A stretch of DNA of 64,000 nt from Euryodendron excelsum (Eukaryota; Streptophyta; Magnoliopsida; Ericales; Pentaphylacaceae). Each line of letters opens with the position of its first letter. The stretch's first letter is position 1. A model generated the notes under the pieces. That model saw only the letters and a program-made list of their open reading frames with translations. It was not told where the DNA came from and ran no database searches. Shown piece by piece: positions 45,993 through 58,719 of this stretch. A program made the translations under genes and the position numbers. The stretch is taken from contig CM065378.1 of the NCBI GenBank assembly GCA_033060915.1, positions 50,712,501 to 50,776,500 on the forward strand, given 5' to 3'.

Positions 45993-47152
45993 GTGTTTAT
46001 GTTTCACGATGGATTCATTAGGGATGTGCATGGACGATTAATGAATGTTGACTCTTCTAGTGATTTTTCTCCCACTTTCCGTACTATTTCCCCATTTAGG
46101 ACTCCTGTTCCAAACATTCAGTTAGTTAACCGAGATCCTAGTTATATCCCAATGCTGAAAAAATTTAATCATCAATAACCTGAAAATCCTAACCTATCAA
46201 ATCCAAATAATGTACCTGAAGGTATGAGTGTACATAGTGATCCTCCCCATAAGTCTCAAGAATTATCTAAATCCCACTAGGCAAGCGCCTACCTATTGCA
46301 TTGTTCTTCTCGCGCATTACGAAATGATGACTTTAAAGCCGGAAATAATCCAGTTGATAAATCTATTCCAAGGTTTGCATTCTGAAAAATCATATCAACA
46401 CATAAAAAATTTCGAGAAAATATGCTCCATGTTCTTCGATAATTCTTACCCAAGAGAAGTTGTACTTTTGAAGCTCTTCCAGTTTTCTCTCAAAAACAAG
46501 GTCAAGATATAATTCAATTTATTGAGGCCTAAGTTTATTCATTCTTAACAAGATCTTCAAACAAAATTATTGAAAAAATTCTTCCCTGAGCAAAAAATTT
46601 AGGTGATTCGTCGCCAAATCTCTCAATTTGCCCTTGTCTCTAGTGAATCGTTCTTCCAATGTTGGGAGAGATTCAAAGATTTGTTGAGTGCTCGTCCACA
46701 TCATGAATTCACTAATTGGCATATCATAAATACTTTCTATTCATCATTGACTCCACAACTAAAAACAATTCGTTGAGTCTATGTACGCAGGAATTTTATA
46801 TGACAAGGACTCATCTGAAGCGTATGACTTCTTTAATTACTTAACAAATTTGATCAGAAATTGAACCACAACTAAGACCCAAAATCATGAGTATAAACCT
46901 ACAGTAACATTTCAACTTAATCAAGTGGATGATCTAAATGCTAGAATAGCTGCACTTATCTGAAAGATAAAAGCCATAAAAACAAGTAAGGTCAATGTTG
47001 TGAATAGTGAGTCCCCCGAGAAAGAAAGTTGTTTAATGTGTGGTACAATAGAACATGAAACTGCTGCATGTCCAATTATACCAGGTTTCAAGGAGGCCTT
47101 ACATGGCCAAGCCAATGCGGTTGGCCAATATTGGGGTACATATAGTGACTAA
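45993..47152 (+). pseudogene. Athila-like gag, broken
   Basis: Recognisable pieces in order: a Pro-rich head with SPTFRTISPF (about 46,070), a retrotransposon gag block with KNFEKICSMFF and REVVLLKLFQFSLKNK (about 46,405-46,500), RFKDLLSARPHH-like sequence (about 46,670), and a CCHC zinc knuckle of form CX2CX4HX4C at 47,030-47,071. Several stops and frameshifts interrupt it, among them stops at about 46,180 and 46,510. It would form the particle core and package the RNA; this copy cannot. Confidence 0.7.
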
Positions 47153-47455
47153 CGAGTTAAGATGAATCCTTTCTCGAACACACATAACATTGGATGAAAA
47201 AATCACCTAAACTTTGGGTGAAGAAACGAGAGTCCTTTGAATCCTCAAGTATTCCAAGGAGGGCCTCAAAACTCTCAACATTTTTAATCACAACCTATTC
47301 AAGCTCAACAATCCAAACATTTTCAACCACCTAATACATATCAACCCCCTCATAGGAAACCTTTAGAAGATAAAGTTCATTAATTGACAAATAATATAAG
47401 AGAAGTCAATAATAAGGTAGATAGACAGGACAAGGTATTAGACTAACACACTAGG

Positions 47456-50400
47456 ATGTTGAAAGACATAGCAAAGAAAATGTCTAACTTGACAAAAGAT
47501 TTGACTCAACAAGTGTCGAAAAGATTTCTATCTCAGCCGCAACTAAATCCAAATCTCACAAAGCAAGTGAACATGACCGAAGCGATGACTGATCCTAAAT
47601 CCAGTCATGAACAAATCCAATTCATCACAACGTTGAGGAGCGAAAAAATCATTAATAAAACCATTCCACTTAGAAAGAAAACTCTTAAAATCAGTGACAA
47701 AGGGAATAGAGATGTGAGAGAATAAGAAAGAGAAAAGATGAGAATGAAAAAGAAAAAGAACTAGTTGAGCCAGTCTTAGAGCCAACTAAAGCATCTAAAA
47801 ATGAGAGCATTGATGTTATGAAATATGCTCTGTTTTTTCATAGATTGACCCAACTAAACCATGAGCTTCTGAATTCTGAAATTTATGAAGTATTTATGCA
47901 GATCAAAGTTAACATTCCGATCTTAGATGCTATCAAGCAAACTCCCTCTTAAGTCAAGTTCTTGAAAGATTTGTGTACTGTAAAAAAGAAGTTGCATGTC
48001 AAGGAAACTGTCTTCATAAATGAAAGCCAAAGTGCGATTTTATAATGTAAGTTTCCACCGAAGTATAAAGACTCCGGCTATCCTACTATTTCATGTACAA
48101 TAGGAAAAAACAAGATAGATTGTGCCCTTCTTAATCTAGGAGCAAGTGTCAATCTACTTCCTTATTCAATTTATCAACAACTGGGACTAAGTGAGTTGCG
48201 CCCTACACGTGTCATTTTGCAACTAGCTGAAAGAACTTGTTAAGGTTCCTAGGGGTATTGTGAAGAATGTTCTCATTCAAATAGATAAGGTTTACTATCC
48301 AATGAATTTATTGTGTTAAATACACAACCAGTTAAGAGCATTAGTGCTCATTCCCACATTCCTGTTATCTTAGGACAACCATCCTAGCCACGTCTAATGT
48401 CGTAATCCATTATAGGAATGGACTGTTAAAGTTGTCATTTGAGAATGACTGTCGAGATGAATATCTTTTCAGTTGAAAACAACCGAGAGAGTATAAGGAC
48501 ATCAGAGAAGTAGACTACATTGAGTCTATTGTGCAAGAGTACTTTGAGAGTGAATCTTTGAAGATCCTATTGAAAAAACTCTTGTTTCGAGCAAGCCACA
48601 TAACCGGTTAGATTGTGATCATGTCAAGTCTAAGGACACAATTCCTGAAAGGATAGAGAGAAAACAATGTATGCAAGTAGGTCACTGGAACCCATCATTT
48701 GAGCCTCTAATTCCTAGTGTCATAAAGCTTGTCGCTTTTAAACAAAAAGCACCCACTCAGGAAAAAAAACTTTTACCATCTATATTGAAGTATGTATTCC
48801 GTGGTGAAGGTGAGTCTTATCATATTGTTATATCCTCTAGCCTGTCTGAAGGCCAAGAGAGGAGCTTTGTGAAAGTGTTAAAAAATCATAGAAAAGCCTT
48901 AAGTTAGACCATTGCAAACCTTCATAATATTAGTTCTCTTGTATGCACACATCGCATATATCTTAAGATAGAGTCTAAACCTATGCGTCAAATGCAAAGA
49001 TGTCTAAATCCCAACCAGAAAGAAGTTGTAAGAGGAGAAGTACTGAAACTTCTCGATGCGGATACCATATACTTCATCTCTGATCCAAAGTGGGTTAATC
49101 CAACCCAAGTTGTTCTTAAGAAATCTGGAGTCACGGTAATTCAAAATGAGAAAAATGAACTACTGCCACTAGAATTCAAACTAAGTGGCACGTGTATTGA
49201 CTACCGTCGACTGAAAATTGTTACTAGAAAAGACCACTTCCCACTTCCATTCTTGGACCAAGTCTTAGAATGAGTGGCAGGACGAGCCTTCTACTGTTTT
49301 TTAGATGAGCACTCTACGTACAATCAAATTGAAATTGCCTTACAACACCAAGATAAGACGACATTCACGTATTCTTTTGGTAATTATACTTACAAAAGAA
49401 TGCCGTTTGACTTGTGTAATGCACCAGCCACCTTTCAAAGGTTCATGATGAATATATTTAGTGATATGGTAAAGAAATTCTTGGAGGCTTTCATGAATGG
49501 ATTTTTTTTGTACAGAGATACCTATGAGAGTTGTTTGAAACACCTCAAGAAGGTGTTAGAAAGATGTGAGAATAGTAACATTGTCCTAAACTGAAAAAAA
49601 TACCACTTCGTGATGACACAAAATATAGTGCTTGGGTACATCGTGTCTAACAAAGAGATTGAGGTAAATAAAGTCAAAGTTGAACTGATATAGAAACTAC
49701 CTACCCCTAAAACTGTGAAAGACATTCAATCTTTCCTTGGGCATGCTGATTTCTACCGACAATTTATAGCAGGATTTAATACCATCTCTCGCCTAATGTG
49801 CTATCTTTTATCAAAAGACGTTTCATTTAAATGAACATCTGAATGCCAAGAAACTTTCGACAAACTTAAAGAGCTGTTGACAACTGCACCTATCATTCGA
49901 TCACCCGATTGGTCATCATCTTTCGAGTTGATGTATGATGCTAGTGATTATACTGTAGGAGCAGTTTTGGAGCAGAGAGTGAACGAGAAACCCTATGTTA
50001 TCTATTATACAAGCAAAATCTTAAATGAAACCCAATTGAACTATACCACAACTAAAAAAGAACTCCTTGCTGTCGTTTTTACATTAGATAAATTTCAATC
50101 GTACTTAGTAGGGTCATTATTCATCATACATACTGGTCATTCTGCACTAAAGTACTTGTTAACCAAGCCTAATGCAAAGTCACGCCTCATCTGTTGGATT
50201 CTTTTGTTACAAGAGTTCCACATTGAAATTTGAGACGAGAAAGGGGTAGAAAATGTGATTACTGACCATTTGTCATAGCTCCCTACTAATGGGAAAGCCA
50301 AAGATACTCTCCTTATCAATGAGTATTTTCCGAATAAGCATCTTTTTCAAATCCAAGCACTCTCTCAAGTAACTGTTCCATGGTTCGCTAATATAGCCAA

Positions 50401-51599
50401 CTTTTTTACTACTGGCAAGATACCGTCACACTAGTCTTACATAGATAAACGAAAATTCTTCAGACATGTGAAGTATTTTTTCTGGGATGATACGTACTTG
50501 TTCAAGTATTGTCCAGAACAGATAATTCGTCGGTGTATTCCCGACAATGAGTTTCATTTTGTCATGTAATTCTGTCACTCCCATACATGCAATGGGCACT
50601 TTAGTTCAAAAAAGACAATTGCAAAGATTCCGTAATTTGGCTTATATTGGCCCACCATGTTTCGTGATGTTCACACTTTTTGTACATCCTGTGATAGGTG
50701 TCAACGACTAGAAAGTCTAATTAGAAGGCACATAATGCCCCTTAACCCCATTCTTACTCTTGAGATATTTAATTGTTGGGGTATTAATTTCATGAGACTA
50801 TTCTCTAGTTCATTTGGATTCCTTTACATTCTTGTGACTATTGACTGTGTCTAAATGGATGGAGGCCGTTGCTTCTCGTACTAATGATCACCACATTGTG
50901 ATCAAGTTCTTAAAGGAGAATATCTTTTCTCGCTTTGGTATGTCTCGTGCTGTCATTAGTTATGGTGGCACTCACTTTTGTAATAAACCCGTTGGAATGT
51001 TAATGCAAAAGTATGGGATCGTTCACAAGATTAGTACACCTTATCATCCCCAAACTAGTGGTCAAGTTGAGTTAGCTAACCGGGCGATTAAGCACATTCT
51101 TGAGAAAACTGCTAATCCTAACCTTAAGGACTGATCCTTAAGGGTAGTTGATACACTCTAGACTTATAAAGCTGCTTACAAAACTGTATTCGGTGCTCCT
51201 CCTTACAGGTTTGTGTATGAAAAATTATGTCGTCTTCCGGTGAAAATTGAGCACAAAGCCTATTGGGTCATTCACCAATTTAATGAGAACATAGATGCGA
51301 CCGGCCAAATTAAGAAGCTACAACTCAATGAACTTGAAAAACTCTAAAATGATGCCTATGAGAATGCAAAGATCTCTAAGGCCAAGATGAAAACATTCCA
51401 TGACCAGAACATCCTCCGTAAGTCTTTTCATGTCGGTCAAAAAGTATTACTTTACAATTCTCAGTTACACTTGTTTTCGGACAAATTGAAGAGTAAGTGG
51501 TTTGAACCTTATCTGGTAAGAGAGGTGTCACCGCATGGAGCTTTAGAAATTGAAAATTCCAGCAATGGGAATGTTTTACAATCAATGGTCAAAGACTGA
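47456..51599 (+). pseudogene. Athila-like pol: protease, RT, RNase H, integrase, broken
   Basis: Domains follow in the Ty3-gypsy order. The protease block at about 48,121-48,240 has LLNLGASVNLLP with Asn for the catalytic Asp (48,133-48,135). Reverse transcriptase at about 49,010-49,600 keeps the first motif as FLDEHSTYNQ, but the second catalytic box reads MNG where DD is expected (49,493-49,501). RNase H at about 49,920-50,240 keeps YDASDYTVGAVL but has Gly in HTGHSALKYL (50,135-50,137). Integrase at about 50,570-51,130 keeps the CXXC of the zinc site and the final Glu (51,069-51,071); its two catalytic Asp are Asn (50,786-50,788) and Tyr (50,961-50,963). There are many stops and a frameshift near 50,850. 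Dead element; domains clearly recognisable. Confidence 0.85.
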
Positions 51600-53968
51600 A
51601 ACCCTGCTTGTAGAACTTTGTAAGTTTGATTGAAAGTGTGAATTTTATGGATCCACCATTGCTTGAGTAGAAGCCACACCCAAATAGTTTGTATAGTTAG
51701 TTTAATCTATTTATTTAGTTTGGTAGCTAGTTTATCTTTAATTGGAAGGAAGGGACCTTTCTTTCCACCCCTGTTTGTCTCCTACTCTTTCCCTTCTTTT
51801 TTCGTCTCGTGGTCGTGGCTGTTCTCTAGTTGGGGAGAGGGCCACATTCGTTTCTCAGTTATTTGGTTCGTTATTTTCTATTATTTATTTTATTTTTGTT
51901 CTTATCTTTTTGACCAGTAAACGTTAAAGAACTACATAGTGTCATGACTTTTCATATAGATAGTCAAGTGCTTACATTTGCATGTTACATCTTCTAAATA
52001 TTTTCATTTGGTATCAGATGCGAAATAATTCGCCATGCAAAGATGGTGAGGAGAGTTGAGCTCCAAGAGGAACAATCTCAACTTCTTACTAGTCGCAATA
52101 CTCTGGCCAGTAAGAGAAGAGCAAAGAGACTAAATAGGTGTCACCGTTGTGCTAAACACACGTGTGGATAAAAATTGCAAAAAAAAGTAACCGACTAATG
52201 TCAGGAAATCAAATAGTTTACCTAGCTATTATTAAAGGGTGAGTAAATACTGAGGCATTGAGACGCCTTGGAATCACCAAAACAGTAGACTATCTTGATT
52301 TTGATGTCAAAAGTATTGCTCGACTTTGTACTGATTATTCTTCTTATGATGTTTTATATTTTAGTATCTTGTTTGTGTGTTTATCTTTATTTGTAAATAT
52401 GACTAACATTTCTTTTGTAAATATTTTGTATTTTTTTTAAAAAAAATCAAAATAGAAAGTGTTATAATTTTGTATAGTTTTATGGGGAATGCAAATGTAA
52501 ATTTTGAAAATTTGTTGAAACATGTTTTCATTCATTTTAGCATAATTTTTGTTTTATCCTTTCTTTTTAATACAATTGCAAGATTTTATCGTAACAAGAA
52601 ATAAAAAGAGGCTATCTTACATAACTCATTATCGTATCATGATAAGTTTTGTATTTATATATATTACATAGTTTCATCTTTACAAAAGTAGAGATTATTC
52701 ACCAAGTGAGTTTTAAAACCAATCACGCCTTTCGGAATGTTTACATTTACTCTTCATCAAATTTTTTTACATCACTCGTTCAATAGCTCCATTATATTTG
52801 TATTTGACTCAATTGTTTGATTTGCTTAAATAATTGAATATGTTAAATTCTCATAATTTTGAACTATTGTGCACTGTCAAAATGAATAGAGGTCATCTTT
52901 GATTTTTTGAGCTACATATTTCTTTGTTGAAATAATTCCCTTAGAAGCATCTTTAAGCCTATTTCTTTGTCTCTTGCTACATATATCATTGCTAAAGTTT
53001 GTCCCTAAATATAAAAATACAAGTATCTTCACTTGTATAAGTTGAATTGAAAAAAGAAATGATCTATTTGTAATATAAAAAAAATTTAGCAATGAAGAAA
53101 AAAAAAGAAAAAAAAAAAAACGAAGGACAAAGGAAAGTACGAAAAAGAAAAAAAGAAGAATAAGAGGTTGGTTGTTGAAAAAAAAAAACTATCTAATCAA
53201 ATGAAATAGAGAAATTGACGGTATGTATTCATTGATCAATTCATGCCATGATCACACAAGTTTTGAACATTTTATCATTTCTTTCTCCCTACCTTAAACC
53301 TCATAACCAAGTTACATCCTGACTAAAGCCCTCGATGATTTGAAGTGTACATTACTTGTTCATTCACTTATTAAAAAATTCACATATCAATTGTTTGTGT
53401 AGTTTTAACATTGAATATTCTTTCATGTAGCTATGCCAAGTCATCTCTTACGATATATGCACGTTATTTCTTTATGGTTGTCTCTTTTGATTTTACATTA
53501 CACTTACTATTTTGTAAGAACAATAAGTATGAGATGCCTATGTTCTTTCTTTTTTAAAGAATATTTAGTGAGGTTGAATAAAACTTAAAAGAATGTATCT
53601 GTATTTTTATATTGTAATACTTTCCTTATCATGTAATGATCACATACACATACACAAAAGCCTCTTATATGATATTATAAGACATTATCTTGCTTGTGTA
53701 TTAAACAGCAGGATAGACAAAATATGCTTGTGTCTTGATATATGTCATATTGTATCCTCATTATCCTCATTTGTATGTCACATTTTGATATTTGTGAGTA
53801 CCATCACTGAAAATTCTCATGAAACACCACTCGTCCACTAAGGATAACCTAAAGATTTAAAAGCTTGATGCATATGCTAAATGAACTCGTGATTCCTACG
53901 AAAATGGAGCAATCTTTTTAAGTGTGTTTATTGTTTTGCTAGGGATTAACAAAAACTTAGTTAAGCGG
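51600..53968 (+). mobile_element. Non-coding 3' region of the Athila-like element
   Basis: No env-like gene is recognised. There is an A/G-rich tract at about 53,090-53,190 and the pre-LTR phrase TTTTGCTAGGGATTAACAAA. These match the 3' region of the element ending at 22,207 in order. A purine stretch AGTTAAGCGG abuts the LTR. One small Cys/Arg-rich frame (52,043-52,171) is listed apart. Confidence 0.6.
52043..52171 (+). CDS. Small Arg/Cys-rich open frame, function unknown
   Basis: 42 codons starting MVRRVELQEEQSQLL and ending in CHRCAKHTCG, with a CX2CX4C arrangement after an Arg/Lys-rich stretch (KRRAKRLNR). It is intact although the surrounding element is full of stops, but it is short enough to be intact by chance. 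It could be a remnant of a regulatory or nucleic-acid-binding peptide of the element. No family recognised. Confidence 0.25.
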   Translation: MVRRVELQEEQSQLLTSRNTLASKRRAKRLNRCHRCAKHTCG

Positions 53969-55423
53969 TGTGATTGCACTCTAAAAAAATTACAATTAGA
54001 GTCCCTAATTATAGGCTAATATTAGCTATTATTGGTGTGTTATTTATCATTTTTATATAAATGTAGTTTTATCACGTTTTACACACCTTGAACAGATTTG
54101 TAGATAAAACTAAGTAAAATAAAGCAAGGTGATATACATTATCTATATGAGTGGGTGTATATATGATATTATATTTTTACTTTACATATTATAATATATG
54201 TTATACCTTATATATATTACAATATATATTATACGTTATTTGTTATAATATATATCTTTGCCATCTTTGTTTGCAGGTGAAGACTCGGCCAACAAAGACG
54301 AAAATAAAAGAAGAAAACAAAAGAAGAAAAAGGGGTGGGGTGGCCAAGAAGAAAAAAATGGAAAAAAACAAAAGGAAAAGAAAAAAAGGACAAAGAAGAA
54401 AAAAATAATAAAAAAAAAACTTGTCTCCTTGTATAAAAGGAGGCATTCGGGTAGGAGAGAAGAGGAGGAAAAGAGAGAGTCGAGAGCAAAAAGAGAGTCT
54501 CTCGGGGAGAGAGTCTAGAGAGTTAGAGAGTCATTCGGCTTAAAGCTCTTTTTTTTCATTTTCTTCTAGTCAGTTAGTTTGTTAGTAGTTGTTTCAGTCT
54601 TTTTCTTATCGTTATTTTGCTATAATAAACATTTTTAGTTATAAAGTTATTTTTCAAGTTATGTCTTTTCAATACTATGAGTAGCTAGTTTAATTCTTAA
54701 GAGTCAATTGTGAAGATCATTTGAGGATCTTAGAATATCAATGGAGGTAATTGAGATTTCATTGTTTATATTTAAAATTTTTCAGTTCTTAATAATTAAA
54801 TTCAAAATATTTGAGAAAACTTAGATTCTTGATTAAATTTGGTAATTTCTATGCACAAATCTTAGTTTGATATAGTTATTGCACAAATCGATGGTATTAA
54901 TTTATGGTTTAAATTTTATTATTCTAGATTTCATTATTATAAAATTTTTGTTCCAAAAGCTAAATCTTCTGAATCAAAGGCTCGAGACGAACTCAATGAT
55001 TTGAGTTATAAAACTTCCATGAGAATTTTGGGTAAATCAAATGACCAAATCAATTGGATCCAAGACCATTTTATTAAATTTTATTTGAAGTCTAGTTTTA
55101 CAATCATCAAATCTTCAAAAAAAAAAATCTATTTTATTTTGATTACCATTTTCTGAAGCATTTGTCCTATTCTCATCAGTACTCTTCAAGATAAAATTCA
55201 AGCCAGTCAGCTTAGATTCCAACTGAAGTCATTACAACAATACGTTGTTTAGCGTGACTTAGTGGGTATCTAATCTTTTACCGTTTGTGAATTTTAATAC
55301 CTAATTTTGCATATTTTGTTATCCGTTCCTTGTGAATCGACTCCGATCTTACCAGATTTTATTTACTACTTCGCTACACCTGCACTTGAGTTTTAATAGA
55401 TTGTCATATTCTGAACGTAGACA
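53969..55423 (+). mobile_element. 3' LTR of the Athila-like element
   Basis: It begins TGTGATTGCACTC after the purine tract and ends GAACGTAGACA. It is 1,455 bp, colinear with 43,671-45,112 including the purine-rich tract and the TATA box. The bases after it are CTCAT; no partner duplication exists because the 5' end of the element is deleted. Confidence 0.8.
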
Positions 55424-56340
55424 CTCATACTTCTCTTAGAGTTTTGCCTTCATCACTTGCAAAGTAGCAACTATTGCTTGACCCAATATGCTTACGTCAC
55501 CCTCAAAGGCCGAGCCACTACACTCATTCTTGCGAATTACACTCCCTCTCATCCGACACTTGTTGCCCTTCTTGTTCCCATCTTTCTTCTCATCAACATT
55601 GCCTCCAAATGATTCTCCTTCATTGTTGGCCTCCTAGTTACACATTGTTTGAGAAACCCTTGATTGAAGGACTCCCACGATTATTAAGGCTATACAATTA
55701 CTCCATGATCTACAGTAGTAATCCACCTCTTTGACAATCAGTAAGTCTCCCTTGGAAAGTTCTTCCCATATGTGTAGACCTGGTGCTAGACCGCTATGAT
55801 ATGATTATAGATGATTGGGATAGGTTAGCCAGGGGCTTGGGGTCCAATTTAAGGTTAATAGGGGCTCAACGGTGCGTCCAATAAGAAGTTAAAGGCAAGT
55901 ACAACAAGCAGAAAAAGCTAAATGAGAATAAGAGATAGAATAGGACAAAAAGGAAGGATGAGGAAGCCTAGGCAATCTTTTAGGTTCTAAGGAAGTCACG
56001 CCTAAGGGATGACCCATCACACATCAAGAAAAGAGGCAGAAATAGTTCTTCATTTTTCATTGATCAAAAGAGACTAAATATATCACAAATGTAGGAGACC
56101 AAACTTGGATGCAAAGAGGACTTGAAGGCACAAACTTGGTCCCCAAGTTACACTTGGCAACCAAGCTTTGACTAAGAATTGAAGTAATCTTTGGGTTCAC
56201 TCACCCGCTTAATTTCACCCGACTAAATACCTAACCCCACTAACCAAAAAAAACCCACCTGGTAACCCACTTACAGCCCATAGTGAAAACTACAACACTG
56301 CCCCTGACAAAAATAACAATAGAATATTAAAATAATCTCC
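55424..56340. other. Unassigned intronic stretch
   Basis: No gene recognised. It is somewhat GC-richer than the neighbouring intron, with an 86-codon chance frame. It may be a fragment of another LTR element, but I cannot identify termini. Confidence 0.4.
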
Positions 56341-56521
56341 TAAACAAGAACTAAGCTAGAATCTTCCCGAATAAAAAAATTTGCTTTTGAATCTAGTTTC
56401 CCCCCTTCTTTTATAGAATTTCCCATGCTTGCCATGCACGATATTAGCATCAAGTCATCACCCAAAAAAATGAAATAAAATAAAGTTGCAGACATATCGC
56501 TACAAGAAAGAGGCAAACTAC

Positions 56522-56612
56522 CATCCTCTAAGGCAAGATCCGGAATGGCTGAGTGATGAGATTTAGAAGCAGCATGTTCTTCTCCCTCAACAGCCTGAAT
56601 GGCTTCCAAATC
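56522..56612 (-). CDS. KAKU4-like gene, exon n+3
   Basis: 91 bp after the acceptor TTATGTTGCGAAG, with a donor GATG|GTAGTT. It encodes 30 codons, acidic and His-rich (DLEAIQAVEGEEHAASKSHH). It starts in phase 0, as required by the preceding exon, and ends in phase 1, as required by the next one. Without transcripts it is the least certain exon, because the acceptor has a weak pyrimidine stretch. Confidence 0.6.
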
Positions 56613-57466
56613 CTTCGCAACATAAAGGTAAAAATTGGTTAAGACAATTAATTCTTTATGTTCATAAAACTTGAACTAGAAATACAATTCTTTAAATTAA
56701 TATCACATGGCTGCAACATTTTATAGATACAATGATAGTGCAAACCAAGTTGGACATGTCTCACGTTGAAGAAAAACAATTGATACTTTTAAGTATACTA
56801 GTTAAAGAGCAGTTTTAAAGAAACAGCCACCTAGAGTACAAATTAAAGAAAAATATTATTCTTCTAGAAAATTTATACATTAAATTCTTCCAGAATGATT
56901 TGGCTGTGGCATTTTTGTTAATAAGAGCCATCATGATAGGTATTTTGTTGTTAAGCGAATGACTCTCATTCAACTATATCATTCTGGTGATAAAATATGT
57001 ATAAATTTTTCTATTTGTACAGCATTACCTCAGATTAAAATACACCAAAAGAAAAATCAATTAATATTGTTGATTTCTATTTGATTTTGCCATGTGAATT
57101 TTTTTCTCATAAAATCTCATTATTACAACAAATTAATATTATCGATGTAATAAAATACCATGTCACAAAAAAAAAAAAACTTTACCAAAAATTTTGGTTC
57201 TCAAATATGAAATGCTGCAATTTTCATGAGTCATCATTTTTATCACTCAACTTATTTTATCCAATTGTTAAAAACAAGTTTGGTGAGTTTAAATTTTAGC
57301 CAGTGGTAAGGAGGAATTATTTATGTTCTTTAGGGTTAAAATGGTCAAATAATTGTGCACATCCGACCAATATAAAGCATCAACAAAGATGCGTAATTTA
57401 AAATCAATTTAGGGGTAAAACAATCCCAAAGTAAAATCAGACACGCCTCCTCCTGTGTGTTATGGC

Positions 57467-58485
57467 TTTTTTATTTATAGTAAGATTAAGAAAAGCACCA
57501 AGTAACAAAATATATAAGACATACACCTATCTTACTGAAAAGACTCTACAAAATACAAAAAATGGTTCAAAGATGGGTTCCTACCCCCAAGAACCAACTA
57601 TACAAAAGAGATAACAAAATACTCTTTAAGGGAACAATAGGTGTGTCCGCCCCATTAAAGAGTCCTCCTATTGGATGCTCCACCTTTTGACTGATGGCAT
57701 CAAAACCAAGCCCTTCTCTTCTCTTCTCTTCTCTTGTCTTGTCTTCTCTTCTTTTCCTGACTCTAGCCCCTCTCCAAGAAGAGAGGAGCCTCACTACGAA
57801 CTTAGGAAAAATCCATTCCATACCAAAAAGACCAAAGATCAAGAACCACATCTCCTTGGCCACTAGACAATGGATAAGCAAATGATTCACCAATTCCCCT
57901 GTTCTAGTTACACGCACATCTATTGACATAGATCTGTCTTTTTTAATGAGATTATCAATAGCAAGATTTTTATCATGCACCCCCGTCCAAACAAAAGCTG
58001 CCACCATAGAAGGGGCAATGGCCACCCACACTACGTAAAAGTTGCTCTTCTATCACCCACTAAAGCTTTCAGAGTAGGACTTCAACTCAAACTTCCCAAA
58101 TCCAATTCTCGTCCACCTCAAAGCATTTTCACAGTTACCAATACTAGAGATGGCCTAGAAGGCACCTAAAAGATTTGGGAAATCCTTGATCTCCCAATCA
58201 AAAAGATCCCTATAAAAGGGAACATCCCACCACTTGAGCCCTCCGCTGAGATACTAAGCGGTGCTCCCTTATTAATCACAACACGAACAAAGGCGGGAAA
58301 CTCTCCTGCAAGCAAACATCCCTACACCACCAGTGGCTCCAAAAGCAAACCTCCACCCCATTCCCAACCACAAAGCTAACATTCCCCCCAAAATCATTCC
58401 AACCCTTCCGTATCCTTTTCTGAAGCTCCACACCAGAGTAGACATTCCCTAGAGACCCAATCTCCATATGAGATTCCATATTTCG
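57467..58485 (-). mobile_element. L1-type LINE 3' fragment in an intron
   Basis: Minus-strand frames show the C-terminal part of a plant L1 polyprotein. A post-RT block includes RKGWNDFGGNVSFVVGNG and FWSHWW at about 58,330-58,420. The zf-RVT-like block has AFVWTGVHDKNLAIDNLIKK and HLLIHCLVAKEMWFLIFGLFG at about 57,820-57,990. The element ends on the minus strand with ATACACTTGGTGC-like sequence and a short A-run (57,467-57,472). It lacks the endonuclease and RT core, so it is 5'-truncated and dead. It lies in the intron between exons at 58,522 and 56,612, in the same orientation as the host gene. Confidence 0.7.
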
Positions 58486-58521
58486 ACTAATATATCAAAT
58501 CAAAGTTCCACTAATCAGTAC

Positions 58522-58607
58522 CTGATTTGGTGCTGAAGAAAAAATAATTGCTTGTGATGACAAATCTTCATTCCATGAACCATCTTGTGTTGTCTCTAAA
58601 ACTGAAG
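58522..58607 (-). CDS. KAKU4-like gene, exon n+2
   Basis: 86 bp between the acceptor TTTATTTCTGCAG and the donor CAG|GTACTG. It starts in phase 1 and ends in phase 0. It encodes 28 full codons including QDGSWNEDLSSQAIIFSS. It is separated from the preceding exon by only 225 bp. Confidence 0.75.
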
Positions 58608-58719
58608 CTGCAGAAATAAAGTTATGCGCCTTAGATTTTCTACATTTTAATTTTCATATAACCTGATAGTGAAATTTTGTTTGATAATTAGCTGTCTACT
58701 ACAGATAATAACAGACTTT

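Larger units (their letters stand above)
35676..56521 (-). other. 20.8-kb intron of the KAKU4-like gene
   Basis: Bounded by the donor at 56,521-56,520 and the acceptor at 35,677-35,676. It contains a LINE tail (38,890-39,004), the remnant of a tRNA-Met-primed LTR element (40,272-43,670) and an Athila-like element (43,671-55,423). Stretches 35,676-38,890 and 39,005-40,271 hold no recognised gene. 39,580-39,800 is rich in GTTAC/GTAAC phrases. 55,424-56,521 is unassigned and may be a retroelement fragment. Confidence 0.65.

Noticed and set aside
51663..51927. Hydrophobic frame after pol as an env-like protein
   Set aside because: Two overlapping frames of similar quality, T-rich composition, no signal peptide plus ectodomain plan and no Cys pattern. 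Not supportable.
57675..57885. Two plus-strand frames of 63 codons in the 57-kb region
   Set aside because: They are antisense shadows of the LINE fragment on the minus strand.
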